Shown in pieces: positions 44,493 to 52,637 of a stretch of DNA of 64,000 nucleotides. The position numbers were made by a program, and so were the translations under genes. How positions within the stretch are numbered: the stretch's first letter is position 1; every line of letters begins with the position of its first letter. The stretch lies in NCBI RefSeq assembly GCF_001039005.1, contig NZ_LDWR01000014.1, forward strand, positions 1-64,000, given 5' to 3'. The DNA is from Burkholderia cepacia (GTDB taxonomy: Bacteria; Pseudomonadota; Gammaproteobacteria; Burkholderiales; Burkholderiaceae). The notes beneath the pieces were generated by a model. It made no database searches. It was not told where the DNA came from and was given only the letters and a program-made list of their open reading frames with translations.

Positions 44493-45319
44493 TCGACCGT
44501 ACGCATGCGCTGCCGGCTTCGCAACAGACGCGACTGGTCGGCATCGCGAGATCGAGTGCGTATTACCGGCCGCAGCCGGTCAGCGAAACCGATTTGTTGT
44601 TGATGCGGCGAATCGACGAACTGCACATGGAGTTCCCGTTTGCCGGGGCACGGATGCTGGCGCGCCTGTTGCGTCGGGAGGGCCATGAAGTCGGCCGCCG
44701 TCGCGTACACACGTTGATGAAGCGCATGGGCGTGGAGGCGCTGTACTGCAAGCCGAACACAAGCCGCCGCAACGTGCAGCACAAGATCTGGCCGTACTTG
44801 CTGCGCGGCATGAAGATCGCGCGGGCCGACCAGGTGTTCGCCCTCGACACGACCTACATTCCGATGGCGCGAGGCTTCGTGTACCTGACGGCGGTGGTGG
44901 ACTGGGCGAGCCGCAAGATTCTCGCGCACCGGGTTGCCATCACGCTGGAAGCCACGCATGCCGTCGAGGCACTGGAAGAAGCGTTCTCCCGCTACGGGCT
45001 GCCCGACATCGTGAACACCGATCAAGGCAGCCAGTTCACGGCGGGCGCGTTCACCGAGGCCGTACTGGGTCGAGGCGTGCGGCTGTCGATGGACGGCAAA
45101 GGGGCTTGGCGTGACAACGTGTTCGTCGAGCGCGTATGGCGCAGCATCAAGTACGAAGAGATTTACCTGCGGGCCTACGAGTCGGTCAGCCATGCCCGGC
45201 GCTCCATCGGCGACTACATCGAGTTGTACAACCGGAAAAGGCCCCATTCGAGCCTGGCGGATCAGACGCCGGATGAGGCATACTTCGCGACACTGCCTGC
45301 GATCAAATCGGCAGCATGA
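44489..45319 (+). CDS. IS3-family transposase OrfB (DDE integrase)
   Basis: A 276-residue integrase-core protein. The DDE residues are visible: Asp in FALDTTYIP, Asp in IVNTDQGSQF, and Glu in VFVERVWRSIKYE. NRKRPHSSL near the end is the usual IS3 OrfB tail. The frame is intact, so the element may be active. It acts on the inverted repeats at 44097 and 45380. Confidence 0.93.
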   Translation: MIDRTHALPASQQTRLVGIARSSAYYRPQPVSETDLLLMRRIDELHMEFPFAGARMLARLLRREGHEVGRRRVHTLMKRMGVEALYCKPNTSRRNVQHKIWPYLLRGMKIARADQVFALDTTYIPMARGFVYLTAVVDWASRKILAHRVAITLEATHAVEALEEAFSRYGLPDIVNTDQGSQFTAGAFTEAVLGRGVRLSMDGKGAWRDNVFVERVWRSIKYEEIYLRAYESVSHARRSIGDYIELYNRKRPHSSLADQTPDEAYFATLPAIKSAA

Positions 45320-45379
45320 TTGCCTCGGCCGCTCCACTTAAAAATCTCAGAAAACTGTCCGAACGAGTGAGGCCATCTC

Positions 45380-45852
45380 TCGACCGTCGAGCTGACCAAC
45401 GCACTGGAGCAGGAGAAGTCCACCGGCAAACAAGGCCAGATCGCCCATAAGCTGATGTACGTCGACCTGGTGATCCTCGACGAACTGGGCTACCTGCCGT
45501 TCAGCCAGACCGGTGGCGCATTGCTGTTCCACTTGCTCTCGAAGCTGTATGAACACACGAGTGTCGCGATCACCACCAACCTCAGCTTCGGCGAGTGGGC
45601 GACCGTGTTCGGGGACGCAAAGATGACGACGGCGCTGCTGGACCGCGTCACCCATCACTGCCACATCGTCGAAACGGGCAATGAATCCTGGCGCTTCAAG
45701 TCCAGTTCTGCCAAGGCGAAGGCAACGAGAAAGAGAGCAGCAAAAGCAACAGGCAGTGAGGAGCCATCCACATCGGAATAGATGTACTACGCTGTCTCGG
45801 GGTGGGTCAGATTTAGATGAATACGGTGGGTCACGATTCGGTGGAAATCAAC
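45380..45852 (+). pseudogene. 3' remnant of an IS21-family element (IstB C-terminal half and end)
   Basis: The frame 45380-45781 encodes the second half of IstB, the ATPase helper of IS21 elements: [16 protein letters not shown] is the Walker B region, and [17 protein letters not shown] and [15 protein letters not shown] follow. The Walker A half and IstA are missing, cut off by the IS3-family element. After the stop, the sequence up to about 45852 ends in CGGTGGAAATCAACA, the inverted-repeat tip typical of IS21 relatives. Confidence 0.82.
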
Positions 45853-46054
45853 AGAGACGGAACAGCTTCTAAAATATTTCGGAGATAAAGCAGGCAGCGG
45901 CATTCGTGACCGCCGCCTGCAGTACTACCCTCCGCTGTCGATTTATCGGCATAGCCACGAGTTCTGCTCTGATGGTATGCCTTGCCTACAAATTGACGAA
46001 CAAGCCAGAATGCCCGAGCTGCCTATTGACGCCCCAAAGTTAGTCGATCCTTAG
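45853..46054 (+). pseudogene. 3' fragment of an unidentified gene
   Basis: Directly after the IS21-type end the plus strand is open for about 64 codons to TAG 46052-46054, reading QLLKYFGDKAGSGIRDRR then LQYYPPLSIYRHSHEFCSDG. The residue mix looks like a real protein rather than a shadow frame, and there is no start codon or ribosome site. It is probably a gene end left after the IS21 insertion. It overlaps the convergent carbonic-anhydrase-like gene by 15 bases. I do not recognise the family. Confidence 0.4.
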
Positions 46055-46567
46055 GAGCTTTTCCCGGAAGTGCGGGCGTCGTTGCTCAGCGTAGAAGTAT
46101 ATATTCGTCTGCAGCTTGATCACTTCTTCGTCCGACAACATTCGCACCACCTTAGCGGGCGAACCGAGAATCAGCGCACGATCCGGAAATTCCTTGCCAG
46201 ATGTCACGATTGCGCCCGCACCAACCAGAGACTGACGTCCAATCCTGGCTCCGTCTAGGACTACGGCCTGGATGCCAATCAGAGAGCCTCCACCGATTGA
46301 GCAACCATGCAGTACGGCTTGATGTCCGACCGTGATGTGCGAATCAAGCTCCAACGGGAATCCCTTCTCGGTGTGTAGCACGGCGCCGTCTTGGATGTTG
46401 CACCCTTCTCCGATGCTGAGCGGCTCGGTATCGCCGCGCAGTACAGCACCGAACCACACGCTCGAATGGGCTGCCAAGTGGACATTGCCGATGACCGCTG
46501 CCGTGTCCGCGACAAATACACTGTCGTGAATCGTGGGTGTGCGATCGCTGAGTCGATAGATGGCCAT
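46040..46567 (-). CDS. Gamma-class carbonic-anhydrase-like hexapeptide protein
   Basis: A 175-residue left-handed beta-helix protein (YrdA/PaaY type). The hexapeptide pattern runs from SVFVADTAAVIGNVHLAAHS through SLIGIQAVVLDGARIGRQS. GAVLHTEKG, ITVGHQAVLHGC and the spacing of the three His match the zinc site of gamma carbonic anhydrases. Relatives hydrate CO2 or hydrolyse CoA thioesters. It begins 15 bases after the BKACE gene on the same strand, so the two form an operon, and a role linked to that enzyme's acyl-CoA or beta-keto acid product is plausible. Base composition is lower in GC than the flanking clusters. Confidence 0.85.
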   Translation of the reverse strand: MAIYRLSDRTPTIHDSVFVADTAAVIGNVHLAAHSSVWFGAVLRGDTEPLSIGEGCNIQDGAVLHTEKGFPLELDSHITVGHQAVLHGCSIGGGSLIGIQAVVLDGARIGRQSLVGAGAIVTSGKEFPDRALILGSPAKVVRMLSDEEVIKLQTNIYFYAEQRRPHFREKLLRID

Positions 46568-46582
46568 TTCGTCCTCAACACG

Positions 46583-48190
46583 TCATTGGTGAGCCAGCTT
46601 CTGCGACCCCACCGCACCGATCGGCATGCTCAGCATATCCCGTACCTGCGCGGAGGTTTGTACAGCAATGCCCTTTGCATGGAGCGCCTCGCGCAACATT
46701 CGGACCTGTTCCCACGTGCCTCGAGCTTTCCGTACGCCACCTGGGGCGCGGCTGTCATATACGTTCAAGCCGTCCTCGAGCCCAACTCGAACCCCATCGA
46801 GCCCCAAGCTGAGTGCCACATCGGCCAGCATCACCTGCATCGGCCCGGGCAAGAGGATTGAAATCTTGCCCGTCGGGAAAATATTTCTAAGTCTCTCGAC
46901 TACCGGTTGCAACTGTTCGGCCGCGATCGAAACGGCCCGCTCCCTGTGGGCGAGGTCGCCGATCGACAAGAGTTTGCCGATTTCTTGGCGGCAGGCAGGC
47001 TCGATCAGCGAGTCGTCCTCCACTTCTCCGGTAATGGGGTCGCGACGGTACTGATCCACGCCTGCCACCAGCATGAATAGGACCGGCTTGCCCGCGGCAT
47101 CGAGGTGCTCTCGGTACAATGTCGTCGCGTTGTCAACGATCGTGTGGTTGAATACCTCAACTTCCGGGCGGGTACCGGTACGCCAAAAATGCGTGAACTG
47201 TGCGGCCAGGAAATCTGGCGCATTATCGTAACCACCACCACCCTGAAAGATAACCGCCGCTGGGCTGAGCGACGCCATTTCCGGAACATCCGCGTCGCCG
47301 TACGATTTCAAATGTGCGCGGCGCAAATCACTGCGAGCACTTTGGCGATCACCGCGTACACTCGTTGACAAATTCAAAATTGCCGATGCGTCACGCGCCT
47401 TGACTGCAGGCACGATTTGGTCGTAATGCTCCAGCACGATCTGATTGCGTTGCGAACCCACCGTGATCTGGCCGAGTCCGGGAATCTCGATTTGTCGACG
47501 GTCAGCGAGTTCGCGTGTATGCAGGTGAACGACTGCCGCACCTTCTTCCAACGATCGTATGGATTCCTTAACAATATCCATCGGAGAAATTGGCAGAAAT
47601 GGCGAACGCGCCTTACCCGGTTGCCAGTATCCGGCCCCGCAGACCTGCCAGCCACATCCCTCCATTTTTCTCAACAAGGGCTGACAATTTTCGCGGATTG
47701 AATCGATTAAAGCAGGAGGGAAATAGCTATGAAGCTTTGCATGCTCCCAAATGAGATCGCCTCGTTCTGAGACCACCCAGCCATACGTGGTCAATTGCAA
47801 AACGATTTGTCGCACCAATGGCATCGACTTAACATCCATCAGCCATTCGCGTGGCAACGTCGTTGCTTCGGCAGCGGAAGTCTGCGGAGCATGCCACGCT
47901 TGATCCCGACGCAGCCATCCTTCCGATTCCAACGTCTGTCTGGCAGTGCCCGCATCGGCATGTTGCTCGAGCCAACTATCTGCGATGAAACTGTCGTGTC
48001 CGCGTGTAAGCAGCATCCCTCCGTGCGGAACAGCCTCCCAGCCATCAGCCTGCAATTGCGCAAGAATGCGGGCCGACTCCGAACCATCGATCAATTGGAG
48101 CAAATAGGACGGAATAAAGGTTGGCTCCAATGGATTGATCCATTTCGGAACGGCCCCGATCGGCGCAGCGGTAATGTACATTGAAGTCAT
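46583..48190 (-). CDS. BKACE-family (DUF849) enzyme with a repeat-bearing insert
   Basis: A 535-residue protein, against about 300 in the family of beta-keto acid cleavage enzymes, which use acetyl-CoA to split 3-oxo acids. The family start is visible (MYITAAPIGAVPKWINP), then about 170 foreign residues (27-195), then the family resumes with FLPISPMDIVKESIRSLEEG and VVHLHTRE, where the His pair should bind zinc. FQGGGGYDNAP and VRVGLEDGLNV follow as in relatives. The insert shows four copies of a motif ending in Gly-Trp (residues 50, 91, 137, 180). A GGAGG ribosome site precedes ATG 48190. The insert may bind a partner or form a lid. Confidence 0.8.
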   Translation of the reverse strand: MTSMYITAAPIGAVPKWINPLEPTFIPSYLLQLIDGSESARILAQLQADGWEAVPHGGMLLTRGHDSFIADSWLEQHADAGTARQTLESEGWLRRDQAWHAPQTSAAEATTLPREWLMDVKSMPLVRQIVLQLTTYGWVVSERGDLIWEHAKLHSYFPPALIDSIRENCQPLLRKMEGCGWQVCGAGYWQPGKARSPFLPISPMDIVKESIRSLEEGAAVVHLHTRELADRRQIEIPGLGQITVGSQRNQIVLEHYDQIVPAVKARDASAILNLSTSVRGDRQSARSDLRRAHLKSYGDADVPEMASLSPAAVIFQGGGGYDNAPDFLAAQFTHFWRTGTRPEVEVFNHTIVDNATTLYREHLDAAGKPVLFMLVAGVDQYRRDPITGEVEDDSLIEPACRQEIGKLLSIGDLAHRERAVSIAAEQLQPVVERLRNIFPTGKISILLPGPMQVMLADVALSLGLDGVRVGLEDGLNVYDSRAPGGVRKARGTWEQVRMLREALHAKGIAVQTSAQVRDMLSMPIGAVGSQKLAHQ

Positions 48191-48244
48191 GAATATCCTC
48201 CAGAGAATTGGACATTAATGCTTGTAGCGGGTACCACAGGCCAA

Positions 48245-48272
48245 ATTCTACGCGACATAATTTTTAATGCAA
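48245..48272 (-). promoter_or_regulatory. Sigma-70-like promoter for the BKACE operon
   Basis: On the minus strand TTGCAT (48272-48267) and TAGAAT (48250-48245) are separated by 16 bases. The -10 element lies about 55 bases upstream of the BKACE start. The surrounding DNA is AT-rich. No operator palindrome was recognised. Confidence 0.5.
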
Positions 48273-49016
48273 GTAAACTGAAAGCAAATCATCATATTGA
48301 TGAAAGAATTCGGGCTTAAGCGGAATTTTCGTAAATAATCTCGACATCTGTTTCGAGAATATGAAATTTTCACCCTATCCTTTGCAGTAATTTCTCGAAT
48401 TTTTTGGCGGATTATCAGATGAGTACGTGACGCACGTGATTTTTGAAAATATAAATTTGTTGAAATTGCATCAAATCCGCGACTCGACGCGCTCATTTCC
48501 ATATTCGCGCGCGTGGCCGCATGATGTGAGAGCTTGTGGAACTCCGTGAGGACCACGTGAGATCACGCGCAAGATCTGTCAGGATCTATGAACCAGTCTG
48601 GCAGTTTAGTGGTCAACCAATCCCGGACACTGTGTTAAGTTTTTCTTCCTCAACAGCCGGCGCCAGCCCATCGGCGAACTGATGCGGCCGCATCCAGTTG
48701 TACCGGTGCATCAGGTGACGGCTGATATCCCAGTGTGCTCCCTGAGCCGACGTATACCACACTGGCGGCAGCCATTCCCTCTTTCCGCTGCGGAATAGTC
48801 TGTCGCAAATAAATAGATTCGATCAACCTCACGATCGAGCATTGCGACTACGAACTGGAGAGAGTCCGCGTATTGAGAAAAAGTGTCGACAATGTCAGGC
48901 GAGTCTACTTTTTATTTAACATCAGAGTACAAACCAAATGCAGGCGAAAAATCACCCGCAAGAGAAAGGCAATAACTGATTCGCAGAGCGTCCGTCTTCT
49001 GAATTCGGCCAGATAT
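48273..49016. other. AT-rich stretch with only a transposase remnant
   Basis: Apart from the IS3-type stump at 48613-48738 I find no supported gene here. A minus-strand frame at 48248-48556 exists but shows no family resemblance and overlaps the promoter region. The stretch ends at the left repeat of the IS407-like element. Confidence 0.5.
48613..48738 (-). pseudogene. 3' stump of an IS3-family OrfB
   Basis: The minus-strand frame ending at TGA 48615-48613 reads AHWDISRHLMHRYNWMRPHQ and then FADGLAPAVEEEKLNTVSGI, the characteristic C-terminal tail of IS3-family integrases. It is about 42 codons long, without the catalytic core. It is a third, unrelated IS3-type footprint in this patch. Confidence 0.75.
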
Positions 49017-49108
49017 TGACCTGCTCGGAGATGCCTGCGGAAATTTTCTGTCGATACTCGGGATATAGGTTTTTTCGTAGCGTTCGCTGTCGCCGGAGAA
49101 AGGAAGTC

Positions 49109-49372
49109 ATGAAGAAGAGCCGGTTTACCGACGAGCAGATGGTGACGATCCTGCGTGAGGCGGAAAAGGCGCCGGTCGCCGAGGTCGCGAAGCAGCACGG
49201 GATTAGCGAACAGACGATCTACAACTGGCGGCAGCATTTCGGCGGCCTGGAGGCTGCCGACGTGAAGCGGCTCAGGCAGCTCGAGCAGGAGAACGCGCGA
49301 CTGAAGAAGATGCTGGCGGAGCGTGATCTCGAACTGGACGTGAGGAAAGAGATCAACGCAAAAAAGTGGTGA
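49109..49372 (+). CDS. IS407-group transposase OrfA
   Basis: An 87-residue protein starting MKKSRFTDEQMVTILREAEK, with a helix-turn-helix (VAEVAKQHGISEQTIYNWR) and a C-terminal coiled coil (LRQLEQENARLKKMLAERDL). These are standard features of IS3-family OrfA, which recognises the element ends. AAAGGAAG lies just upstream of ATG 49109. It ends within the frame overlap with OrfB. Confidence 0.93.
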   Translation: MKKSRFTDEQMVTILREAEKAPVAEVAKQHGISEQTIYNWRQHFGGLEAADVKRLRQLEQENARLKKMLAERDLELDVRKEINAKKW

Positions 49373-50220
49373 GCGCGCTCGCCCGACGCCAGCAGGTCAC
49401 GTACGCGAAAGTGCGGGGCCTGTCGGAGCGACGTGCGTGCGCGCTGATGTCGGTGGCGCGATCTGCATTGCATTACGAATCGAAGCTCGCCGTGCGAGAC
49501 GCACCGGTACTTGCGGCGATGAGCATTCTGTCGGCGCAGTATCCCCGCTACGGCTACCGTCGAATCCAGATTTTTCTGGAGCGGCAGGGTCACCCGATGA
49601 GCGCGGACCGGGCGTGGCGGCTATGGCGTCTTGCCGGCTTGCAGGTCCCGCGCAAGCGACCTCGCAGGCGTGTGGCGGTTCGCCGTCCCCGGCCTCAGCC
49701 GGCGACGGCGGCACGGCACGTCTGGGCGTACGACTTCGTCTTCGATGCATGTGCCAACGGCCAGCAGTTGAAGTGTCTGACGGTGATCGATGAATACACG
49801 CGTGAATGTCTGGCGATCGATGTGGCTGGATCGATTCGCTCGGGACGCGTCATCGAAGTCCTGTCCCACCTGGTCAGCGTTCATGGCGCGCCGCGCTATT
49901 TGCGTTCGGACAATGGCCCGGAGTTCGTGTCGCGGGCCATCCTGAAGTGGGCCGCGCAGAACAGCATGGAGATGGCGCTCAACGATCCCGGCAAGCCTTG
50001 GCAGAACGGCGCAGACGAAAGCTTCAACGGCAAATTCCGGGACGAATGCCTGAGCCTTGAGTGGTTTCGAACGCGCCCGGAAGCGAAGGTTGTGATCGAG
50101 CAGTGGCGACGTCACTACAATGCTATCCGACCGCATTCGAGTCTGGCATACCTGACGCCCGACGAGTTCAAGCAGCAGTATTGTTCAACTGAAGCAACCG
50201 AGGCCGTTCCCCAAGCTTGA
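49366..50220 (+). CDS. IS407-group transposase OrfB (DDE integrase)
   Basis: A 284-residue integrase. The catalytic residues are visible: Asp in VWAYDFVFDA, Asp in LRSDNGPEFVS, and Glu in DESFNGKFRDECL. The C-terminal NAIRPHSSLAYLTPDEFK is typical. The frame opens at GTG 49366 directly after a six-A run, so the active transposase is probably an OrfA-OrfB fusion made by -1 frameshifting. The frame is intact, so the copy may be functional. Confidence 0.93.
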   Translation: MVSALARRQQVTYAKVRGLSERRACALMSVARSALHYESKLAVRDAPVLAAMSILSAQYPRYGYRRIQIFLERQGHPMSADRAWRLWRLAGLQVPRKRPRRRVAVRRPRPQPATAARHVWAYDFVFDACANGQQLKCLTVIDEYTRECLAIDVAGSIRSGRVIEVLSHLVSVHGAPRYLRSDNGPEFVSRAILKWAAQNSMEMALNDPGKPWQNGADESFNGKFRDECLSLEWFRTRPEAKVVIEQWRRHYNAIRPHSSLAYLTPDEFKQQYCSTEATEAVPQA

Positions 50221-50247
50221 AATGGCCTGAGGAAATCAGGCAGGTCA

Positions 50248-50556
50248 CCCCGCCTTTCTCTGCAGCGCGCATGACGATGCGTGAACTGCACACGTCCCGT
50301 TTTTCTACGACATACATCCACGCGGCCTCATGTTTAACTCATGCCCAGCCGGGTCGGGTGCATTCCGAATCCTGGCGGCACCATGAATTTCCATGAGGCG
50401 AATCAACGCTTCCGCGACTTCTCGCGTGCGGCCTCGCAGCCTGCGTACAGCGCTAACGAACCGGCTATGGAAGCGGCCTGTCGCCTGGCGCATCGCGAAG
50501 CCGCGCCGGGTGTTCAAGCCCGATTCCCGTCAGGTGAAGATGGCCGACGCATCACC
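50248..50556. other. Gap between IS407-like element and right cluster
   Basis: About 310 bases with no gene I can support. A long plus-strand frame (50341-50676) runs through it, but its first part shows no family resemblance. Regulatory signals for the thioesterase operon may lie here; I see no strong promoter pair. Confidence 0.4.
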
Positions 50557-50676
50557 ATGAAAACAATGACCGGACCTTTAGTCGTGAACAACGCCGAACC
50601 CGTGAATGCCTGCAGCGCGATCTCCGGCAGCCCGGCAGCAAGTGCGCCGATCGAGTACCCGCACACATGCGTCTGA
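50557..50676 (+). other. Short frame overlapping the thioesterase start
   Basis: A 39-codon frame starting MKTMTGPLVVNNAEPVNACS overlaps the thioesterase start by ten bases in another frame. It may be a leader frame for translational coupling, or the original thioesterase N-terminus shifted out of frame, since such thioesterases usually carry 15-25 residues before the MRLICFPYAGG segment. Confidence 0.3.
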
Positions 50677-51386
50677 TCTGTTTTCCTTACGCGGGCGGCT
50701 CGGCCGCCGTCTATCGTGGCCTGCAACCGCTATTGCCCGGGATCGAGGTGCACCGTCATGAGCTTGCCGGCCGAGGCAGCCGCCTGTCGGAGCCAGCCGT
50801 GCGGGATATGGCAACGCTGATCGACGCGTTGCTGGACGACCTGGGCAGTTGCTTCGATCGTCCCTTCGCACTGCTCGGCCACAGCATGGGCGCGGCGATT
50901 GCCGTCGAGCTGGCGCTGCGGCTTCCCGCCCATGCGCGACCGAACCTCCGGCATCTGTTCGTGAGCGCGCGCGCTGCACCGGGCAAGGAGCGCCCCGTTC
51001 GACGGATGCAGGCGCTGGACGACCGTGCGTTCATCGACGCGCTGCACGAGATGGGCGGTACACCGAAGGCGGTGCTGGACAACCGCGAAATGATGGCGTT
51101 GATGATGCCGGCGCTGCGTGCGGATTTCACGATGATCGAAAACTACCGGGCCGTGCCCGGACGCAGGCTGGCAGTCGACATCACCGCGTTCGCGGGCGTG
51201 GCGGATGAACAGGTCCCTGCCGATTCCGTTTCAGGCTGGGATGCCGCGACGACCGGGCGCTGCGAATTTCATGTCATCAACGGCGATCACTTCTTTATCC
51301 GGAGCGAAATGCGGGCGATGGCCGACATCATTGCGACGCGCCTGCGGCGCGCGGATCACGTTGCACCGAACGCCCTGCAAGCATGA
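50667..51386 (+). CDS. Type II thioesterase of the lipopeptide cluster
   Basis: A 239-residue alpha/beta hydrolase of the GrsT/SrfAD type: MRLICFPYAGGSAAVYR at the start (oxyanion loop), LLGHSMGAAIAVELA (nucleophile Ser) near residue 75, and NGDHFFIRSE with the catalytic His near residue 212. It clears stalled groups from carrier domains. The protein begins abruptly at the first conserved strand and no ribosome site precedes ATG 50667. It heads the right cluster; a thioesterase also stands at this end of the published occidiofungin cluster, as I remember it. Confidence 0.88.
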   Translation: MRLICFPYAGGSAAVYRGLQPLLPGIEVHRHELAGRGSRLSEPAVRDMATLIDALLDDLGSCFDRPFALLGHSMGAAIAVELALRLPAHARPNLRHLFVSARAAPGKERPVRRMQALDDRAFIDALHEMGGTPKAVLDNREMMALMMPALRADFTMIENYRAVPGRRLAVDITAFAGVADEQVPADSVSGWDAATTGRCEFHVINGDHFFIRSEMRAMADIIATRLRRADHVAPNALQA

Positions 51387-51527
51387 CGGGCATCGCACAC
51401 GTCGGGATCCGCATCGCGCGATCGGCGTGCCGTGCCGTGATCGTCGAAGTGAAGCGCCTCGCGGTCCCGGCGAACGTGCCCGGGGGCAGATCGCCACTTA
51501 CCTACGCGTCAAACCTGGAGTGCAATT

Positions 51528-52478
51528 GTGCAACGTAATCGAAAGCGGATCCTTGTGACCGGTGGCGCGGGTTTCCTCGGTTCGCATCTGTGCGAGCGCC
51601 TGGTCGAACTCGGTCATGACGTCTTGTGCGTCGACAACTATTTCACCGGCACCAAGCAGAACGTGGCTGCGCTGCTCGGCAACCCGAGCTTCGAGGCGCT
51701 GCGCCACGACGTGACCTTTCCGCTGTACGTGGAGGTGGACGAGATCTACAACCTCGCCTGTCCGGCATCGCCGATCCACTATCAGTTCGATCCCGTGCAG
51801 ACCACCAAGACCAGCGTGATGGGCGCGATCAACATGCTGGGGCTCGCGAAGCGCACGCACGCACGCGTGCTGCAAACTTCCACGAGCGAAGTATACGGCG
51901 ACCCCGACGTGCATCCGCAACCGGAGACGTACCGGGGCAACGTCAACCCGCTCGGGCCGCGTGCGTGCTATGACGAAGGAAAGCGGTGCGCGGAGACCCT
52001 GTTCTTCGACTATCACCGCCAGCAAAACGTGCAAATCAAGGTGGTACGGATCTTCAACACGTACGGGCCGCGCATGCATCCCAACGACGGTCGCGTCGTG
52101 TCCAACTTCATCGTGCAGGCGCTGCGCGGCGAGGACATCACGCTGTATGGCGACGGCAGCCAGACCCGCGCGTTCTGCTATGTCGACGACATGGTCGGCG
52201 GCCTGATCCGGATGATGGGCACGCCCGCGGACGTCACCGGCCCGATCAATCTCGGCAATCCGCATGAGATCGCGGTCAGTGAACTCGCGCAGATCATCTT
52301 GCGCCTGACGGGCTCGAAGTCGCGAATCGTATTCCGGCCGCTGCCGAAGGACGATCCGACGCAACGTTGTCCGGATATCAACCTCGCACGCACCCACCTC
52401 GACTGGAAGCCGACGATCGGGCTCGAAGTGGGGCTGCGTCGAACCATCGACTATTTCCGCTCGACCGTGCCTGCCTGA
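51528..52478 (+). CDS. UDP-glucuronate decarboxylase-like (UDP-xylose synthase type)
   Basis: A 316-residue extended SDR sugar-nucleotide enzyme. [18 protein letters not shown] is the NAD-binding start; [17 protein letters not shown] and [14 protein letters not shown] contain the catalytic Ser/Thr and the YxxxK pair; [20 protein letters not shown] is a hallmark of UDP-glucuronate decarboxylases. It should make UDP-xylose for glycosylation of the lipopeptide. It starts at GTG 51528 with CTGGAG (51515-51520) before it. No xylosyltransferase lies in the window; it would be expected beyond the right edge. Confidence 0.88.
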   Translation: MQRNRKRILVTGGAGFLGSHLCERLVELGHDVLCVDNYFTGTKQNVAALLGNPSFEALRHDVTFPLYVEVDEIYNLACPASPIHYQFDPVQTTKTSVMGAINMLGLAKRTHARVLQTSTSEVYGDPDVHPQPETYRGNVNPLGPRACYDEGKRCAETLFFDYHRQQNVQIKVVRIFNTYGPRMHPNDGRVVSNFIVQALRGEDITLYGDGSQTRAFCYVDDMVGGLIRMMGTPADVTGPINLGNPHEIAVSELAQIILRLTGSKSRIVFRPLPKDDPTQRCPDINLARTHLDWKPTIGLEVGLRRTIDYFRSTVPA

Positions 52479-52637
52479 CGCCACGCCGGTGTCCCGCTTT
52501 CCCGTGGCAGACGCAATACGGAGACCATGCTTCAATCAGCCGTACCGCTGCACCCTTGCCGTTGCACCATTGGCCGACACGAAGCGATGCTGATTCGCCA
52601 GTGTCCATCATCCGCGCTGCAAGCCGGATCCCCAAGC

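Larger units (their letters stand above)
44097..45380 (+). mobile_element. Complete IS3-family element
   Basis: About 1.28 kb with two overlapping transposase frames. The ends form an imperfect inverted repeat: left AGAGGTGGCCTC...TTCGGACAG and right (reverse complement) AGAGATGGCCTC...TTCGGACAG, with the inner TTCGGACAG at 44114-44122 and its mirror at 45355-45363. I see no clear target duplication beside the ends. On the left it abuts an IS6-type stump and on the right it interrupts an IS21-type IstB gene whose 5' part is gone. Confidence 0.75.
49017..50247 (+). mobile_element. IS407-group element (IS3 family)
   Basis: About 1.23 kb. The ends begin TGACCTGC (49017-49024) and, on the other strand, TGACCTGC (50247-50240), as in the IS407 group of IS3 elements. 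Two transposase frames overlap near a run of six A and a G (49360-49366), a typical frameshift site. The four bases outside the ends are ATAT and CCCC, so no target duplication is seen, which suggests that flanking DNA was lost or exchanged after insertion. Confidence 0.85.

Noticed and set aside
43823..45337. A 504-codon minus-strand frame across the IS3-family element.
   Set aside because: It runs opposite the intact transposase genes with DDE motifs and has no domain of its own.
48248..48556. A 102-codon minus-strand frame upstream of BKACE.
   Set aside because: It shows no family resemblance, no ribosome site, and overlaps the promoter-like elements of the BKACE gene.
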